Shown in pieces: positions 1 to 10,894 of a DNA stretch of 64,000 nucleotides. Below the pieces are notes generated by a model. That model worked only from the letters and a program-made list of their open reading frames with translations, was not told the origin of the DNA and searched no databases. A program made the translations under genes and the position numbers. The stretch comes from Melieria omissa (lineage: Eukaryota; Arthropoda; Insecta; Diptera; Ulidiidae), in the NCBI GenBank assembly GCA_963971225.1, contig OZ020270.1, positions 28,705,123-28,769,122 of the forward strand. The letters are read 5' to 3'. Within the stretch, counting starts at the first letter, position 1; every line of letters begins with the position of its first letter.

Positions 1-757
1 CGTCGTAACTGTTGTGGACTGAAACAGCGACAGATCAGAAATAGTACAGTAAATAGAGACAACTAAATCACATTTACTAAAAAAAATACTTAATGGCTGA
101 AATTTTAAGGGTGTTTCACGATATTCTCGGTATTATTTACTGTACTAACAGTGACTGCGCAGGAAAATTAATGTAGGGCGACCTTTTAGTACTATTCGTG
201 TGCTGAGCACAATGCTCATGAGACACCGCGACCGATGACGGCGAGGCGTACCAGAGCAGCACAGGAGATCGATTTAAGCCAAACAGCGAGAACGAGACAG
301 AGAGTTTTCTGACACGACTAAAATAAAATGGAATTTGATTAAATAAAATAAAATCAAGAAAAGCCTAATTAACTCTGCGTTAGTGAAGTGAAAATTGTAA
401 CCCATATAACTTTACTAACGAAGGGTTAAATGAAATTAAATGAAAAAAAACAAAATCAAAATAAATAAATAAATAAATACATAGAGAATTAAAAGATCAA
501 ACAATATAGAAAAAATAAATAATTATAAATTAATAATCGAAAATGGAGAATTGAAAATCAAAAGTAAAAATTAAAACAAGTTACAATCAAAACTGGAAAT
601 TAAACAATTAAAAGTAATTAAAAAATGAATAAGTAAAAGTAATAAAATTTAATAAAAATTGAATACAGTAAGTAATACAAATTTAAATAATAATTTAAAA
701 AAGTGAATATAAGAAATAAAAAATTTAAAATAAAAAATGTGAAAATAAAAAATCTTA
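1..757. repeat. Dispersed repeat, copy A (cut by left window edge)
   Basis: This segment is nearly identical to 8604-8838 followed by 14050-14574, so it is one copy of a dispersed repeat whose start lies outside the window. It has a unique-looking first part (1-230), a stretch containing ACCGCGACCGA at 225-235, and then a long A-rich tail full of AAATAAA and AAAATTAAA runs. Similarity to copy B fades after about position 757. No coding frame is convincing. The A-rich leader could come from the terminal or leader part of an LTR element, but nothing proves this. Copy A is the uninterrupted version and serves as the empty site for the non-LTR element in copy B. Confidence 0.75.
47..142. mobile_element. 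96-bp TA-flanked MITE (CAGTAAAT ends), copy 1
   Basis: The ends are CAGTAAAT and ATTTACTG, with TA on both sides (45-46 and 143-144), as in Tc1/mariner-type MITEs. The left 60 bases match the outer end of the long hairpin at 14785-15823, so this looks like an internally deleted derivative of that family. An identical copy sits at 8650-8745 because it lies inside the dispersed repeat. It has no coding capacity. Confidence 0.6.
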
Positions 758-952
758 CAGAAAAACTGTAACCAATCTGTAAAGAAAATTTTTCTATTTT
801 CATAGTTTTTTGCTATGAAAATAGCTAATATACAAAAATATGTTCTGGATACTCTTTTATTTAGAGAGGACTTCATAAGGTTTCATTGTTTGGAGACAAC
901 CTGAACTATTTCCCAATCGAGCAGAGCAAGCAATTAATGAGAAAAGTATTAA

Positions 953-1657
953 GGGGTCATTCTCATGTGAAATTGTGTAAAAATCAATTTTTTTTTTTAA
1001 CATATTTGGAATGTATCACCCTTGAAGAAGGTGCTGTCAAATTTTATTTTTTTTGGAAAATTTCAAGTATTTCGGCTTCTACAGACATTTATATAACGAG
1101 CGATCAAGGATTCTAGCGGTTAGTCAAAACTTTAAACGTGTTTTTCTCGGAACGCCTTTTTTGAAATGGCGGGGATGATTTAAAAAAAACCATTCATCCG
1201 ATCTCTCTGCGATTTTGTCACGTCATTCTACATACTGTTAGCTATCGCCCCTAGTAAATTCACTCCGATATCTTCACAATCTCACAAACAACAATTTTTT
1301 ACTGTTCTAACTTCCAATGCCTGCCATTTTGTGACATTCTTATGAAAAAATTCAAATTTACTACGGGCGAGAGGTACGTTCATACTGATTAAGAATTTCT
1401 TTGAAATTTATGTTTCAGATAATCCTGTGACTCAAAACAATCCCCGCCAGCTGACCATGACGCGGCAGAAGCCGTGTTTTTAATCGAAAAAAAGTGTTTG
1501 AAAAAATTGAAACAAAATTTTTTTGTTTTTTTATTTTTGTACCATAACAATGAATAAATTAAAGTGGAATATCTTTTTTTGATAATTCCTTGTATTCACA
1601 AAGGAAATAATTTCTGAAGAATGTCCATTTTTCCTGTCCGCGCATGAGAATGACCCC
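953..1657. mobile_element. TTAA-flanked MITE, 705 bp (GGGGTCATTCTCATG ends)
   Basis: It is flanked by TTAA at 949-952 and 1658-1661. The 15-bp terminal inverted repeat GGGGTCATTCTCATG is perfect at both ends. TTAA target duplications point to the piggyBac superfamily or a similar TTAA-specific mobiliser. The interior has no long ORF and is T-rich. Its size and GGGG-starting ends resemble the elements at 17201-17929 and 29302-29957. Confidence 0.75.
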
Positions 1658-1759
1658 TTAAGCGAAGGTTTCAAGGTTTAAGGTTTTTTATTTTTTGGAG
1701 GTTTTGAGAAAGCGTTATTGTTTGAAGACCCTGCCTAATTTTTGATGTGGAATATTACA

Positions 1760-2300
1760 ATATACAATATACACATACACTCTATTACACACAGTGGGAC
1801 AAATATCGCCCACTCGCACACACAAATTTTTGTACACACATATACACATACCCGTACATATTTATTTTCCATTTAACAAAATAAATACAAATAATCACAT
1901 ACACGTATATTCATATACATACAAATATATATACACATACACATATTTTTACACACACATATTTATACACATACACGTACGTTTATTCACACAGATTCAC
2001 ATTCACATCCCATACAAAAGAATTCACTTTGCCACAAATAAATACGAATTTTCACACACATTTGACTACACATTTATATTTTACTAATATTCTAGTACAT
2101 ACATTCCCCATTCTTGTAAATACATTCCCCATTCACATTTACAAATTTTATTTGTTTCCCATATACATATATTTCCAATACACATACTTATACACAAATT
2201 TTACTCAATTCCCATATTCACATTTCTATTTATTACCCATACATATATATTTCCCTACACGTTTACACATACACGGGTGTAACATTTTTTGCTCGACAAG
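1760..2300. repeat. CA-rich low-complexity tract (BEL 5' leader)
   Basis: The tract is dominated by imperfect ACACATACAC/ATACATAC units and short TTTCCCAT motifs. It lies directly before the BEL gag start, so it is probably the untranslated leader of that element. No copy of the BEL LTR is visible here. Confidence 0.5.
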
Positions 2301-2445
2301 TATTCAAATTCGTTTCCCATTTCCAACTCTTCCCATTTTCAAATATCGTTCGCGCGGACGCGGTAAGACTTCACGTCTATTATTCAATACCCTACATTTA
2401 TATTTATTCAAACTTTTAACCCTCTGTCGAGCTTTTTTAAACAAA

Positions 2446-4731
2446 ATGCCTGTTGAGCGATCCCCTAAACGCCAACTTGTCACAAAGGAGACTCCTTCCT
2501 CCAGATACACAAAGTCACCCAGTGCACGTTTGACAGTTCCTGTCACTCGGGAGCCACCACATACTCGCTCCACACTCTCTAGTCCGAAAGCAACCGATCC
2601 CAGTGTTGCAAAATTTATTTTCGAGTCCGATAGACTCGTGCAATTATGCACAAAGTTTTCATCGGCTCCCATTGACGATTTGACCAAATCGATGGTCGAA
2701 ATTAAGCAAAAAAATTTGCAAGTTCAATGGGAGAGGCTTTTGTGCGCACATGAGGCAGTCTTCATTGCTGAAGACAACAGCCAGCCCGACGGTTTCAAAG
2801 AGTCGGCTAGGCAAAAAATCGACGCCTGCACAGACCAGTACGAGTTGTGCATGGCTCAGATGTTGGACATCATTGAGATGCTCCAAATTCAGTCCCCCCA
2901 GCCCGCTGCGCATATGGAACCGGTTCGACCCCCAGAACCAGCAAATACACCTTACATTCGCCTACAAGTTCCGCCTTGTGATACCGAAACCTTTTTCGGG
3001 GGCTATGAGCAATGGCCGTCCTTTCGGGACATGTTTACCGCGGTTTACATCAACCACCCCCAGCTCACTCCAGCCCAAAAATTGTATCACCTCCGATACA
3101 AGACGCAAGGTAAAGCCGGTGCTATTGTAAAGCAATATGCATTAACCGATGAGAATTTCGGACTCGCGTGGGAAGCTTTAAAATCACGCTTCGAAAACAA
3201 ACGCATGCTCATTGATACACAAATCAGATCCCTTTTAAATATCGCTCCTGCCCACACTGAAAATAGTGAGGCGCTACAGCGGATCCAAAGCACTATAAAC
3301 AATTGTCTGTCTGTTCTCAATTCTCAGGCCGTAGACACTGACAATTGGGATCCGCTATTGGTTTACATATGTTGTACCAAATTGCCCCAAGAGACACTTG
3401 CTCTATGGGAGCAATCCTTGACATCCCGGAAGGATCTGCCACCCTGGTCGCAAATGGATGAGTTCCTGACCGGCAGATATGAGGTACTTGAACGGTTGCA
3501 AAGTATTCGCCCTTCTAAGCCGAAACCGTCTCAACCTTCGACTTCCAATGTCCTCCCAAATCGGCCACACAAATCCCTAAATTATTACACTCAAGTAAAA
3601 AGGGACTTCGCGTGCAAACTCTGCAACGCAAATCATCCCATACGGACTTGCCAGAGCTTCAAAAGACTCACCCCCCAGAGTCGATTAAAATAAGTTAAGA
3701 AGCACAATCTCTGCGTAAATTGTCTTGCTACCTCGCATCTCACTAAAGATTGTACAAGCAATTTTACGTGCGTATATTGCCAAAAGCACCATTCCATGCT
3801 TAATTTCCCTAAAGGCAATGCGCAACCCTCTCATACTCCTAACTGGTCACATTCGACCACTCCACAGGTTGCAACAGCTCCAAAACGATCGCATAACAAC
3901 TCCGCTACTCATTCTCCCCTTTCGGATGCGCAACCCCGCAGATCTTCCAGGCAAAGTACGCCCAAAGTACAAGCCCTTCACTCCAATAATGGCACCCAAT
4001 CCCTTCTGCCTACGGCACTGGTGTCAATTGAGCACTCAGGAAAGTTGTCTAAAGTTCGAGCGTTGATCGACCAAGCTTCTCAGCGTACCTTCATTTCCTC
4101 GAAGGTCCAGCAACGCCTCAAATTGCCAATCGAGAAAACTCCCTTCCAAATCTCGGGCATGGGCGGTCAGATTGTGCAAAATGCCAATCATACATGCTTC
4201 TTTACATTGGCAGTCCCCCAATCGAGCACGAAACTCCCCGTGCAAGCAATCGTGCTCCAAGAGCTTACGAATTCGCTCCCATCTTCCCACATAAACGCTC
4301 CCAATATGAAACATTTCGCCATGCTAGAACTCGCTGATCCAAATCCCTTCGAGACAGCGCAGATTGATATAGTGATTGGCAGTGATCTCATCCCGCAGAT
4401 CATGCTCGAAGGTATCCACCGGAATGTATGTGGCAGCTTACTTGCTCAGCATACAGTATTCGGTTGGGTATTAAGCGGTCCAGTACCCCCTTCTTCGCAT
4501 TTGACATGTGCCACAGAGGTACCAAATCGCCATATGCATACTGGAACCGCCCTTCGAAATAATCTTCCCGCCCTAAAGAAAGCCGTTTCGCAAGTGATTG
4601 CCGCCCTCAATCCCGTAGGGTTTCCACCCCAGGAATTAATGGAAAATCATTCTGAACCCACCACTCCTGCAAACTCATTCCCAAACCGGCAAATTCCCCC
4701 CCTCGTTGCCAAACGTTTCGGCCCCACAGGA
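2446..4731 (+). pseudogene. BEL/Pao retrotransposon gag-protease, broken and internally deleted
   Basis: The reading frame starts at ATG 2446 (MPVERSPKRQ); upstream in-frame sequence is CA-rich leader. Residues about 170-340 form the BEL gag domain (DUF1759 type: FGGYEQWPSFRDMF, then SRFENKRMLIDTQ). Next come Cys/His motifs CKLCNANHPIRTC and, beyond an in-frame TAA at 3691-3693, CVNCLATSHLTKDC (CX2CX4HX4C). The same frame then continues into a DUF1758-type aspartic protease (RALIDQASQRTFIS, later GSDLIPQIM and TVFGWVLSGP). Reverse transcriptase, RNase H and integrase are absent: the internal region passes from just after the protease to the 3' LTR at 4732. The element therefore lacks most of pol and carries a nonsense codon, so it cannot be autonomous. 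Confidence 0.85.
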
Positions 4732-5685
4732 TGGCTTTCGCCTCTAATGAAACAGAGAAAAAGGGTTCGACAAGAGCGTTGGCTTGACGCCACTCGGTCC
4801 ACATTCACAGCAACTGACGGAAATTGCATTCCCCCGCAATTCCTCATTGCACCGACACCATCCCGGGTCCGAAAAGAGGACAGTTGCCACTCCAGTGCGA
4901 CTCGCTCCAAGCGCTGCAAATCCCGCAGCCGTCGGACTGATCGGGTATAAACTCCAGGTGGAACGGCTCCAGCAATGCCCATGCTCACACAGTTCCAACT
5001 CCGGATCAAAGAGCCGGCCACCACCCTCTCGAAGAGCAAACCGACATTCTCGTTCGGTTCTCCTGCTTCTCTCGAGCCCTACGTGTAGCCAATTATCCCG
5101 AGCGGAATTGGCTTATTTTATAAACAGCCTTCGAACCCTCTCGAAATTATTTTCACTTCCCCTAAAGAAATGGCAATGCAGCCAATATATATGTGTATTT
5201 TCCCATATTCCCCCGGCTTTAGCTTAAGCGAATCCCGCAGCTTAGCCACGCTTTCCCATACCCGTGATGTCAGCCTCCATACTCTTATTTACAAGTAAAT
5301 GACATCGTACTCTATTTGCAGGACGTTTACGACGCGCCAACCGCTGCAGCAGCACTTTTCCAAGGACGAGGCGTCGATGGACGGCACCCCCGCACCTGCA
5401 CCACATCTTCGCCCGCCTGGCTCGCGGCATAATAAAATTGCAGTATGCAATGGCGGCCGCGATGGCTAAATGAGTGCTGTCTCTAATGATCTGTCGTTCC
5501 CACCGCTAATCCCTTCCTTTCCTTGTCCTTTTGTACAAATATTTCCCCCTATTTTCTGCTCCCCGGCTTCGGCCGTTTGTGTCGTTTAATGTTTCATGTA
5601 TTCTTTATAACATCAGACGAATAAACACCCCAACACCCGAAATTCAACCCGTTTATTTCTTTAATTCCGCTCCGCCGACGACTCA
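4732..5685 (+). repeat. BEL 3' LTR (right end diverged or truncated)
   Basis: This segment begins TGGCTTTCGCC and matches the solo LTR at 49944-51883 almost throughout, after the insertion there is ignored. The solo copy's flanking 5-bp duplication fixes the left boundary. It holds a TATAAA-like box near 4946, a TTTGCAG/GACG splice-acceptor-like site near 5322 and AATAAA near 5619, which are plausible promoter, processing and polyadenylation signals. Similarity to the solo LTR stops around 5675-5685, before the expected ACA end. No 5' LTR was found upstream of gag. Confidence 0.7.
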
Positions 5686-5689
5686 TAGT

Positions 5690-6469
5690 AGAGAACTTAA
5701 ACACAAGCTTTTTATGAAAAATTTTCCGGAAAACATGAAAAAGGGGAAAGGGGGTTCAGGTGCATACGAAAAGTATTCACATTTTCAATGCAAAAAATTT
5801 TGTACTAGAAATCAAAGCTCTAGCTCTTCAAGTTTTCACACTTTCCATCCTAAGTTCTATAGGGACCCCTTTAACCTTAAGGGCAAATTACAAAAAAACT
5901 CAGATGTGCTGGACTTTGTTTTATTAAAATAATCTGTACGACGTCATTTTCCAGAAATATATGGTCGTTACTCTCTTGCACACAAAAAGTTCAACGGTAA
6001 TCTCTATATAGTAAAATGCAAAACCGAAAAATTAAAAAACAAAGTTTCGGTTACTAGTTGGGATTCTGGCGATTCTACGTAGCTTTATCTTTCCATTTGC
6101 AGCGCCTTTCTTACTCTTACTTTGCTATGTCCTTGTCCGTAGGTTCTATAATTGTATTCGAAAAGTGGGCGCTGCTAGAGCGCGAGTAATTTGTCATTGT
6201 GACGAGAAAGCAGGTAAGAAGGTCTCTGGTCCACAACTTTGAGATACATAAATTTGGTGAAGTATTTAATTTGTTCTTGTTGTTTAAGGCACTATCTCCA
6301 TGTATTGTCACTTTTCTTGCAAGACAGCGTGCAAAAAATGAGACTTATAGATATACATAGATAGAGAGACAGGCTAATAGACAGACAGACAGGCAGACAG
6401 AGAGAGACATCCATATTAATGTTAAGACAAAGACTGAGGCCGTTGTTATTGTTGATATTTGATATTATA
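5690..6469. other. Unassigned spacer with GACA-rich microsatellite
   Basis: No gene is recognisable. Bases about 6355-6412 form an imperfect (GATA/GACA/GAGA) tract. The rest is AT-rich with short ORFs that look like chance. Confidence 0.5.
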
Positions 6470-6818
6470 ACACATCGGCTGATAAGTCCCCGGTCTGACG
6501 GTAAGCGCTACAAAACGAGAAATAATAATTTTTATTTTAAGTAGTTACCTTCAAAAGGTACTTGTAATGTGACGTTTGGTTCAAAAGTAACAATTGTTTT
6601 AGTTAAACAACTTTGTTCGTTTTAAGAACAAAGGAAAAACAATAATTTCGTGTTCTCATAAAACATTGCTTTTTGATGGAAAAAAACACAATTGAAACAA
6701 AATCCTGGCTCGATAAGTGTAATCCGGACTCTGCACCCGGAAAATCTACCATCAGTGATTGGTTTGCTCAATTTAAACGTGGTCGTACGAACACCGACGA
6801 TGCGCCGCACAGTGTCGC

Positions 6819-8004
6819 GATCCCATATAAGCCGTGGCCAAAAATACTTAGCGTTATTCTATCTCGATGAAACTTGGTGAGATCGTTTTCGTGGTCGAAA
6901 TTAAGAAATTTACAAAAAATTATTAAAATTGGACCACTGCCACGCCCACCCCCCATACGAAAGAAATGTAATATTGAAATAACTTGCTTAATATTAGTGA
7001 TAGAATTATGAAATTTTGTATTTGTGCCTAAAATAATGACTTAAAAGCTCATACTAAAGATGGGCGATCTGCCACGCCTACTTTAAAAAATATTTGCATT
7101 TCACTACAACTACAATTTTTTTTAAAAGGCTGTTTACAATACTCTTTTTCGATGTGATTTTAATTTGTAAGCTTTCTAAAACTTTAAAAGTGGGCGTGGC
7201 AGCTGGAGCATATTGATTAAGTGACCAAAACTTTTGCTTTATGAATTCGTGTATTCATTTTTTCAGTTTGTGTTACCATATTTTGGTACAAACGATTAGA
7301 TTTTTTAAGTAGGCGTGGCATTCTGCCTACTTTTGATGAAACGAACAAAGTGCCCACCTTGCCTTTTATATAGCTCACCATTGTAGCAGCTGTTTTGCCA
7401 CTGCTTTCATTGTGCGTTGCAAGCCATACTTCGAAAAAATCACAATTTTTGACTGTAAATGCCACTACAAAAAGTAAATTTTTAGGTGGGAACGCAAGTC
7501 GACGCAGCTAATTTCTTTTTATTTGAAAGACCGTACTTGTGCCTTTGTTTTGCATTAATCACTAGAGAGATGCATGGAGACGTTTTTTTTATCGTCTCCC
7601 AAAAATATCGATTTTTCTCAATTTTCGTGATACAGAGCGTGTTTTTTGAAAGCAACGTAACTTCGCATATGCTGATCAAAACAAAACAAAACAAGTAGTG
7701 CTTACTTGCCCAAACTCTATATTTTTCTTACGTATGTAATTTGTATCCATACGTAGTGCCTGTAAGCTAAAAATTCGACTTACATTTAGCATAAAAATAG
7801 TGAGTTGCTCTGGCGAAAACGTGTTCCAACAAAAGGCCCAACTTTGTGGATGGCTGCTGCCTACATTTATTATTATCTTTTTTTAATATTTTGGATTTAT
7901 CTTATTGGAAGTATTACCTCAACATATATGTAAAAAAAATATCATGTTTGCAACATCGACTTTTTGTATTTTTGGCCACACTCGCGACACTGCGACGCGC
8001 TGTG
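6819..8004. mobile_element. Unclassified insertion inside the mariner (CAGTGTCGCGA ends)
   Basis: This DNA separates two adjacent parts of the mariner transposase. Both ends read inward as CAGTGTCGCGA, followed by TGGCCAAAAATAC a few bases later, so it looks like a terminal-inverted-repeat element. The exact target duplication is unclear because the flanks have changed. The interior contains several GCCACGCCC/GGGCGTGGC motifs that recur elsewhere in the window (for example 44126-44830 and 48010-48030). No transposase is encoded. Confidence 0.45.
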
Positions 8005-8088
8005 GTCGGCCAATTGAGGTGGTTACATCGGAAAACGTTAAAAAAGTACACAAAATTGTTTTTAAAAACCGTAAAGTGAAATTGCAAT

Positions 8089-8263
8089 CCGTTGTCGCCG
8101 CATTTGCGACACGATTGTTTATCTCACTCAGCGCTCTTAATTCTAAGATAATCAAAAGTGTGTATGTTTGCGTCACAATGTGTTTGATGATCAAATTTTA
8201 TCGCAAATGCGGCGACAACGGATTTATTCCTAACATACGAAATGTCGCAAATGCGGCTACAAC
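8089..8263. repeat. Small inverted repeat replacing the mariner catalytic core
   Basis: CCGTTGTCGCCGCATTTGC at the left is repeated inverted near 8203-8222, and again in a diverged form near 8245-8263. It looks like a tiny MITE or foldback inserted where the mariner catalytic domain was lost. Confidence 0.4.
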
Positions 8264-8603
8264 GGAGTGCAAAGGGTTAAAAAAATGCTAGCAGGAAAAA
8301 AATTTGGCTCAAATTTGGAGGTGATCGGTCAAAAAATACCTATTTTAAGGCCAAAAGTAAGTCGTTTTACAAGAAAGGTGTCGAAATTATAGAGAAGTGC
8401 TGGAATGATTGTATCGCTTTTGAAGGAAACCATGTTGATGAATAAAATTGTTTTTCTCAAAAAAAGTTTTCTTTTCTGCCTTAGACCGGGGATTTATCAC
8501 CCGATGTGTTACATGATTTGTAAGGGTAAGAGTTGAACACGAAGTCAAGTCTTATAGTACGTCTTCGTTCCCGTCTACGTCTAAACGCGGCCCACTTAAT
8601 AAT

Positions 8604-8838
8604 CGTCGTAACTGTTGTGGACTGAAACAGCGACAGATCAGAAATAGTACAGTAAATAGAGACAACTAAATCACATTTACTAAAAAAAATACTTAATGGC
8701 TGAAATTTTGAGGGTGTTTCACGATATTCTCGGTATTATTTACTGTACTAACAGTGACTGCGCAGGAAAATTAATGTAGGGCGACCTTTTAGTACTATTC
8801 GTGTGCTGAGCACAATGCTCATGAGACACCGCGACCGA
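8604..8838. repeat. Dispersed repeat copy B, left part
   Basis: It is almost identical to positions 1-235. It ends with ACCGCGACCGA at 8828-8838, which is the left target duplication of the non-LTR element. The repeat resumes at 14050. Confidence 0.85.
8650..8745. mobile_element. 96-bp TA-flanked MITE, copy 2
   Basis: It has the same sequence and TA flanks as 47-142. The copies share flanking DNA, so this is one insertion duplicated along with the host repeat, not two insertions. Confidence 0.6.
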
Positions 8839-9418
8839 GAGAGAGAGAGAGAGAGATCGTCTTGGAGTGAGGACGTGTTTTCACCGCGATCCACGAAAAG
8901 TCTCTGTTAAATTAGGACAAAGTGTCAAACAAGTTTTCAAAGTGAGTGAAAAGGCTCTCCGAGTGAGTTGTGTGTTGATCTGTGCTAACGAATTTGCCGC
9001 GAGTGACTCCCTGAAGCGATACAGGCTGTATTCTTCGAGCCGCCGCGTTTTGGCAGCTGAGGTTTTCAGCAAAGGCGAAGGTAAGGGACAGCAAGAAGCA
9101 CCGCGCAGAGCAAATTGAGCGCAGCTCAGCAACGAAGAACGGAGGTGAGCAGGACGTACTTCAACAACGAATAGGTGTGAAGAGTGCGAAACAACTGAAC
9201 CGCAGCTGAGTTCGCTGCATCAAAAAAGCTCTTCGCTCCACGAGGCTCCGCCCACATAGTAGCACGGACGACAACCATCCACCCGACTGTCGTTTGAGCA
9301 CGGTACGGCAAGAGGTAAGTCTCCACAACATAGTAGCAGTGACACAAACCAGCACTGAGAGCGTCGACGAAAGTGCGGCGAATTTCGGACGGACGAGCAT
9401 GCGACTCAGTTTGAGAGC
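8839..9418 (+). promoter_or_regulatory. 5' UTR / presumed internal promoter region of the non-LTR element
   Basis: This is the non-coding leader between the left target duplication and the ORF1 start. Non-LTR elements of this type carry their promoter inside the 5' UTR, so this is the expected location. No defined promoter motif is claimed. It begins with eight or more GA repeats. Confidence 0.5.
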
Positions 9419-10894
9419 ATGTCTAAGTCCCCAAACAAGGTCAGCGGCACTCATGGCAGCAGAGCAGCGGCAAACTGCGATCCGGCGCCGAATCCATTCA
9501 AAGCGAGCACAAAGCTGGCCAGATCACCCGTGAGGGGAGCGTCAAGTGCCGCGCTGGCGGCCAGCGAGCCAACAACAGATGACGTTCCGAGCCCTCCGCG
9601 CACACGCAGCCAATCGGTTGCTGCTTCAGCAGGCGAGCGCAATGATGCCGCGGAGCCACACGATAATGCGTACAATGCGTGCGATGGTACTCTGTCGGCA
9701 CTCGGCAAGAGACTGAAGGAGTTGATGAGCATAATAGAGGGCAAAAAACACATAAACCAGCCGATGAAGAGCGTAGTTAGCAGCATTGCCGAATTGTACG
9801 AGCGACTAGCCATGCAAGTCTCCAACGGCAACAACAACTTCAAGGCAGCTACTAACACTTGCGCAACGCAGACTGAGGAGAAGGCAACTACTCGCGGTAA
9901 AAGACTGAGAGCAGCGAACGATGGTAGTGCAGGGGCGACAGAAAATTCACCACAGCAAAGCAACAAACGCACGCGCATTGTGTCACCAAACATAAAGCGG
10001 AGTGCGAACAAAATGCAAGGTGGGGAAGCCAAAAATACCGACAGGCAGCTGAGCGAGCAAGCGCAGAGCAGCAGGCCGCAGCCAATCAGCGCAGCGATCG
10101 GGCAAGCGCAGCCAGGACGCCAGCAAAATGGCTGGGTGAAGGTGCAGGCCAATCAAAAGCCTAAGAAAAGGGCAGCCCGCCCTGATGCGCTGGTCGTTAA
10201 GGTAACTGGCCAAACTACATATGCCGACATGTTGCGGAAAGTGAAGGCCGCGCCAGAACTGAAGGAGCTGAGTCTCAGCGTTAACCAGGTTCGAAAAACG
10301 GCCAAGGGCGAGCTGCTTTTCGAACTGAAGAAAGCAGCCAACCCAACAACTGACGTCATGCACCAGGCGCTGGAGAATTTTCTGCGGAATGAAGCGGAAG
10401 TAAAGACGCTGACACAAACGACGACCGTAGAGTTAAAGGACTTGGACGAAATCACGACAGCCGAGGAGGTTATTGCTGCAATAAAGCGGCAAGTCCCAGA
10501 GGCTGCAGGCATATCAGCGGCGGCTCTTAAAACGTTGCGGCCAAGTTTCGCCGGAACGCAAATGGCTGAGCTAGTCCTGCCGACAAATATGGCCAATGCA
10601 GTGCTGAAGGTGGGCAAAATCCGCGTTGGTTGGGTGCAGTGTCGCATCCGAGAGAAAATCCGGATGCGCCGCTGTTACAAATGCATGGGCTTCGGGCACC
10701 TGGCCAGGGACTGCAAGAGCGCAAATGATTGGTCCGATCTATGCATGCGGTGTGGCGAAAAAGGCCACAAGATTAGTGACTGCGCTGCGACGCCAAAATG
10801 CATGCACTGCGCACCAAACAAGCTGGAAGCGAGCCACGTTACTGGCAGCTACAAGTGCCCAGTCTACCAGGCGGCTGTCAAAAACCGCAAATGA
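9419..10894 (+). CDS. Non-LTR ORF1: gag-like nucleic-acid-binding protein
   Basis: The 491-residue protein is the RNA-binding/packaging protein of an R1-clade retrotransposon. The N-terminal ~200 residues are low-complexity and rich in A, S, K and R, with a basic stretch (KSNKRTRIVSPNIKRSANK region) that could act in nuclear localisation. Residues about 418-490 hold three consecutive Cys/His motifs: CYKCMGFGHLARDC and CMRCGEKGHKISDC (both CX2CX4HX4C), and a third, CMHC followed by H and C. Three knuckles are usual for this clade. The stop TGA overlaps the ORF2 ATG as ATGA at 10891-10894. The first Met (MSKSPNKVSG) was chosen because it heads the frame after the 5' UTR. The frame has no internal stop. 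Confidence 0.88.
   Translation: MSKSPNKVSGTHGSRAAANCDPAPNPFKASTKLARSPVRGASSAALAASEPTTDDVPSPPRTRSQSVAASAGERNDAAEPHDNAYNACDGTLSALGKRLKELMSIIEGKKHINQPMKSVVSSIAELYERLAMQVSNGNNNFKAATNTCATQTEEKATTRGKRLRAANDGSAGATENSPQQSNKRTRIVSPNIKRSANKMQGGEAKNTDRQLSEQAQSSRPQPISAAIGQAQPGRQQNGWVKVQANQKPKKRAARPDALVVKVTGQTTYADMLRKVKAAPELKELSLSVNQVRKTAKGELLFELKKAANPTTDVMHQALENFLRNEAEVKTLTQTTTVELKDLDEITTAEEVIAAIKRQVPEAAGISAAALKTLRPSFAGTQMAELVLPTNMANAVLKVGKIRVGWVQCRIREKIRMRRCYKCMGFGHLARDCKSANDWSDLCMRCGEKGHKISDCAATPKCMHCAPNKLEASHVTGSYKCPVYQAAVKNRK

Larger units (their letters stand above)
6673..8442 (+). pseudogene. mariner transposase, three separated fragments
   Basis: Fragment 1 (about 6676-6818) encodes the N-terminal helix-turn-helix region with the mariner signature SAPGKSTISDW and FKRGRTNTDDA. 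Fragment 2 (about 8001-8090) encodes GRPIEVVTSENVKKVHKIV, which follows it directly in intact mariners. Fragment 3 (about 8327-8442) encodes the C-terminus, AKSKSFYKKGVEIIEKCW to FEGNHVDE, and then TAA. The region with the catalytic aspartates is missing between fragments 2 and 3. The protein cannot be functional, but the intact ends could still be mobilised by another transposase. Confidence 0.85.
6470..8509 (+). mobile_element. mariner element, 2.04 kb, carrying insertions and lacking its catalytic core
   Basis: The ends form an inverted repeat starting ACACATCGG and containing GATAAGTCCCCGGTC on the left (GATAAATCCCCGGTC on the right), typical of mauritiana/mellifera-type mariners. It is flanked by TA at 6468-6469 and 8510-8511. 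Its length is well above the usual ~1.3 kb because foreign DNA lies inside the transposase gene. Three transposase fragments remain in order and in the same orientation. Confidence 0.85.

Noticed and set aside
2029..2445. Upstream extension of the BEL gag frame
   Set aside because: The translated sequence is CA-repeat low complexity; the conserved-looking protein starts at ATG 2446.
4705..4760. RFGPTGWLSPL as the BEL post-RT motif in copy 1
   Set aside because: It resembles BEL pol, but the solo LTR with its 5-bp duplication shows that the LTR starts at TGGCTTTCGCC, so at least WLSPL is LTR sequence read by chance. The residues just before could be a deletion remnant.
9451..10152. 233-residue minus-strand ORF
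   Set aside because: It is antisense to the clearly coding non-LTR ORF1. Its cysteine/leucine-rich composition is the shadow of an Ala/Arg-rich, GC-rich gene.
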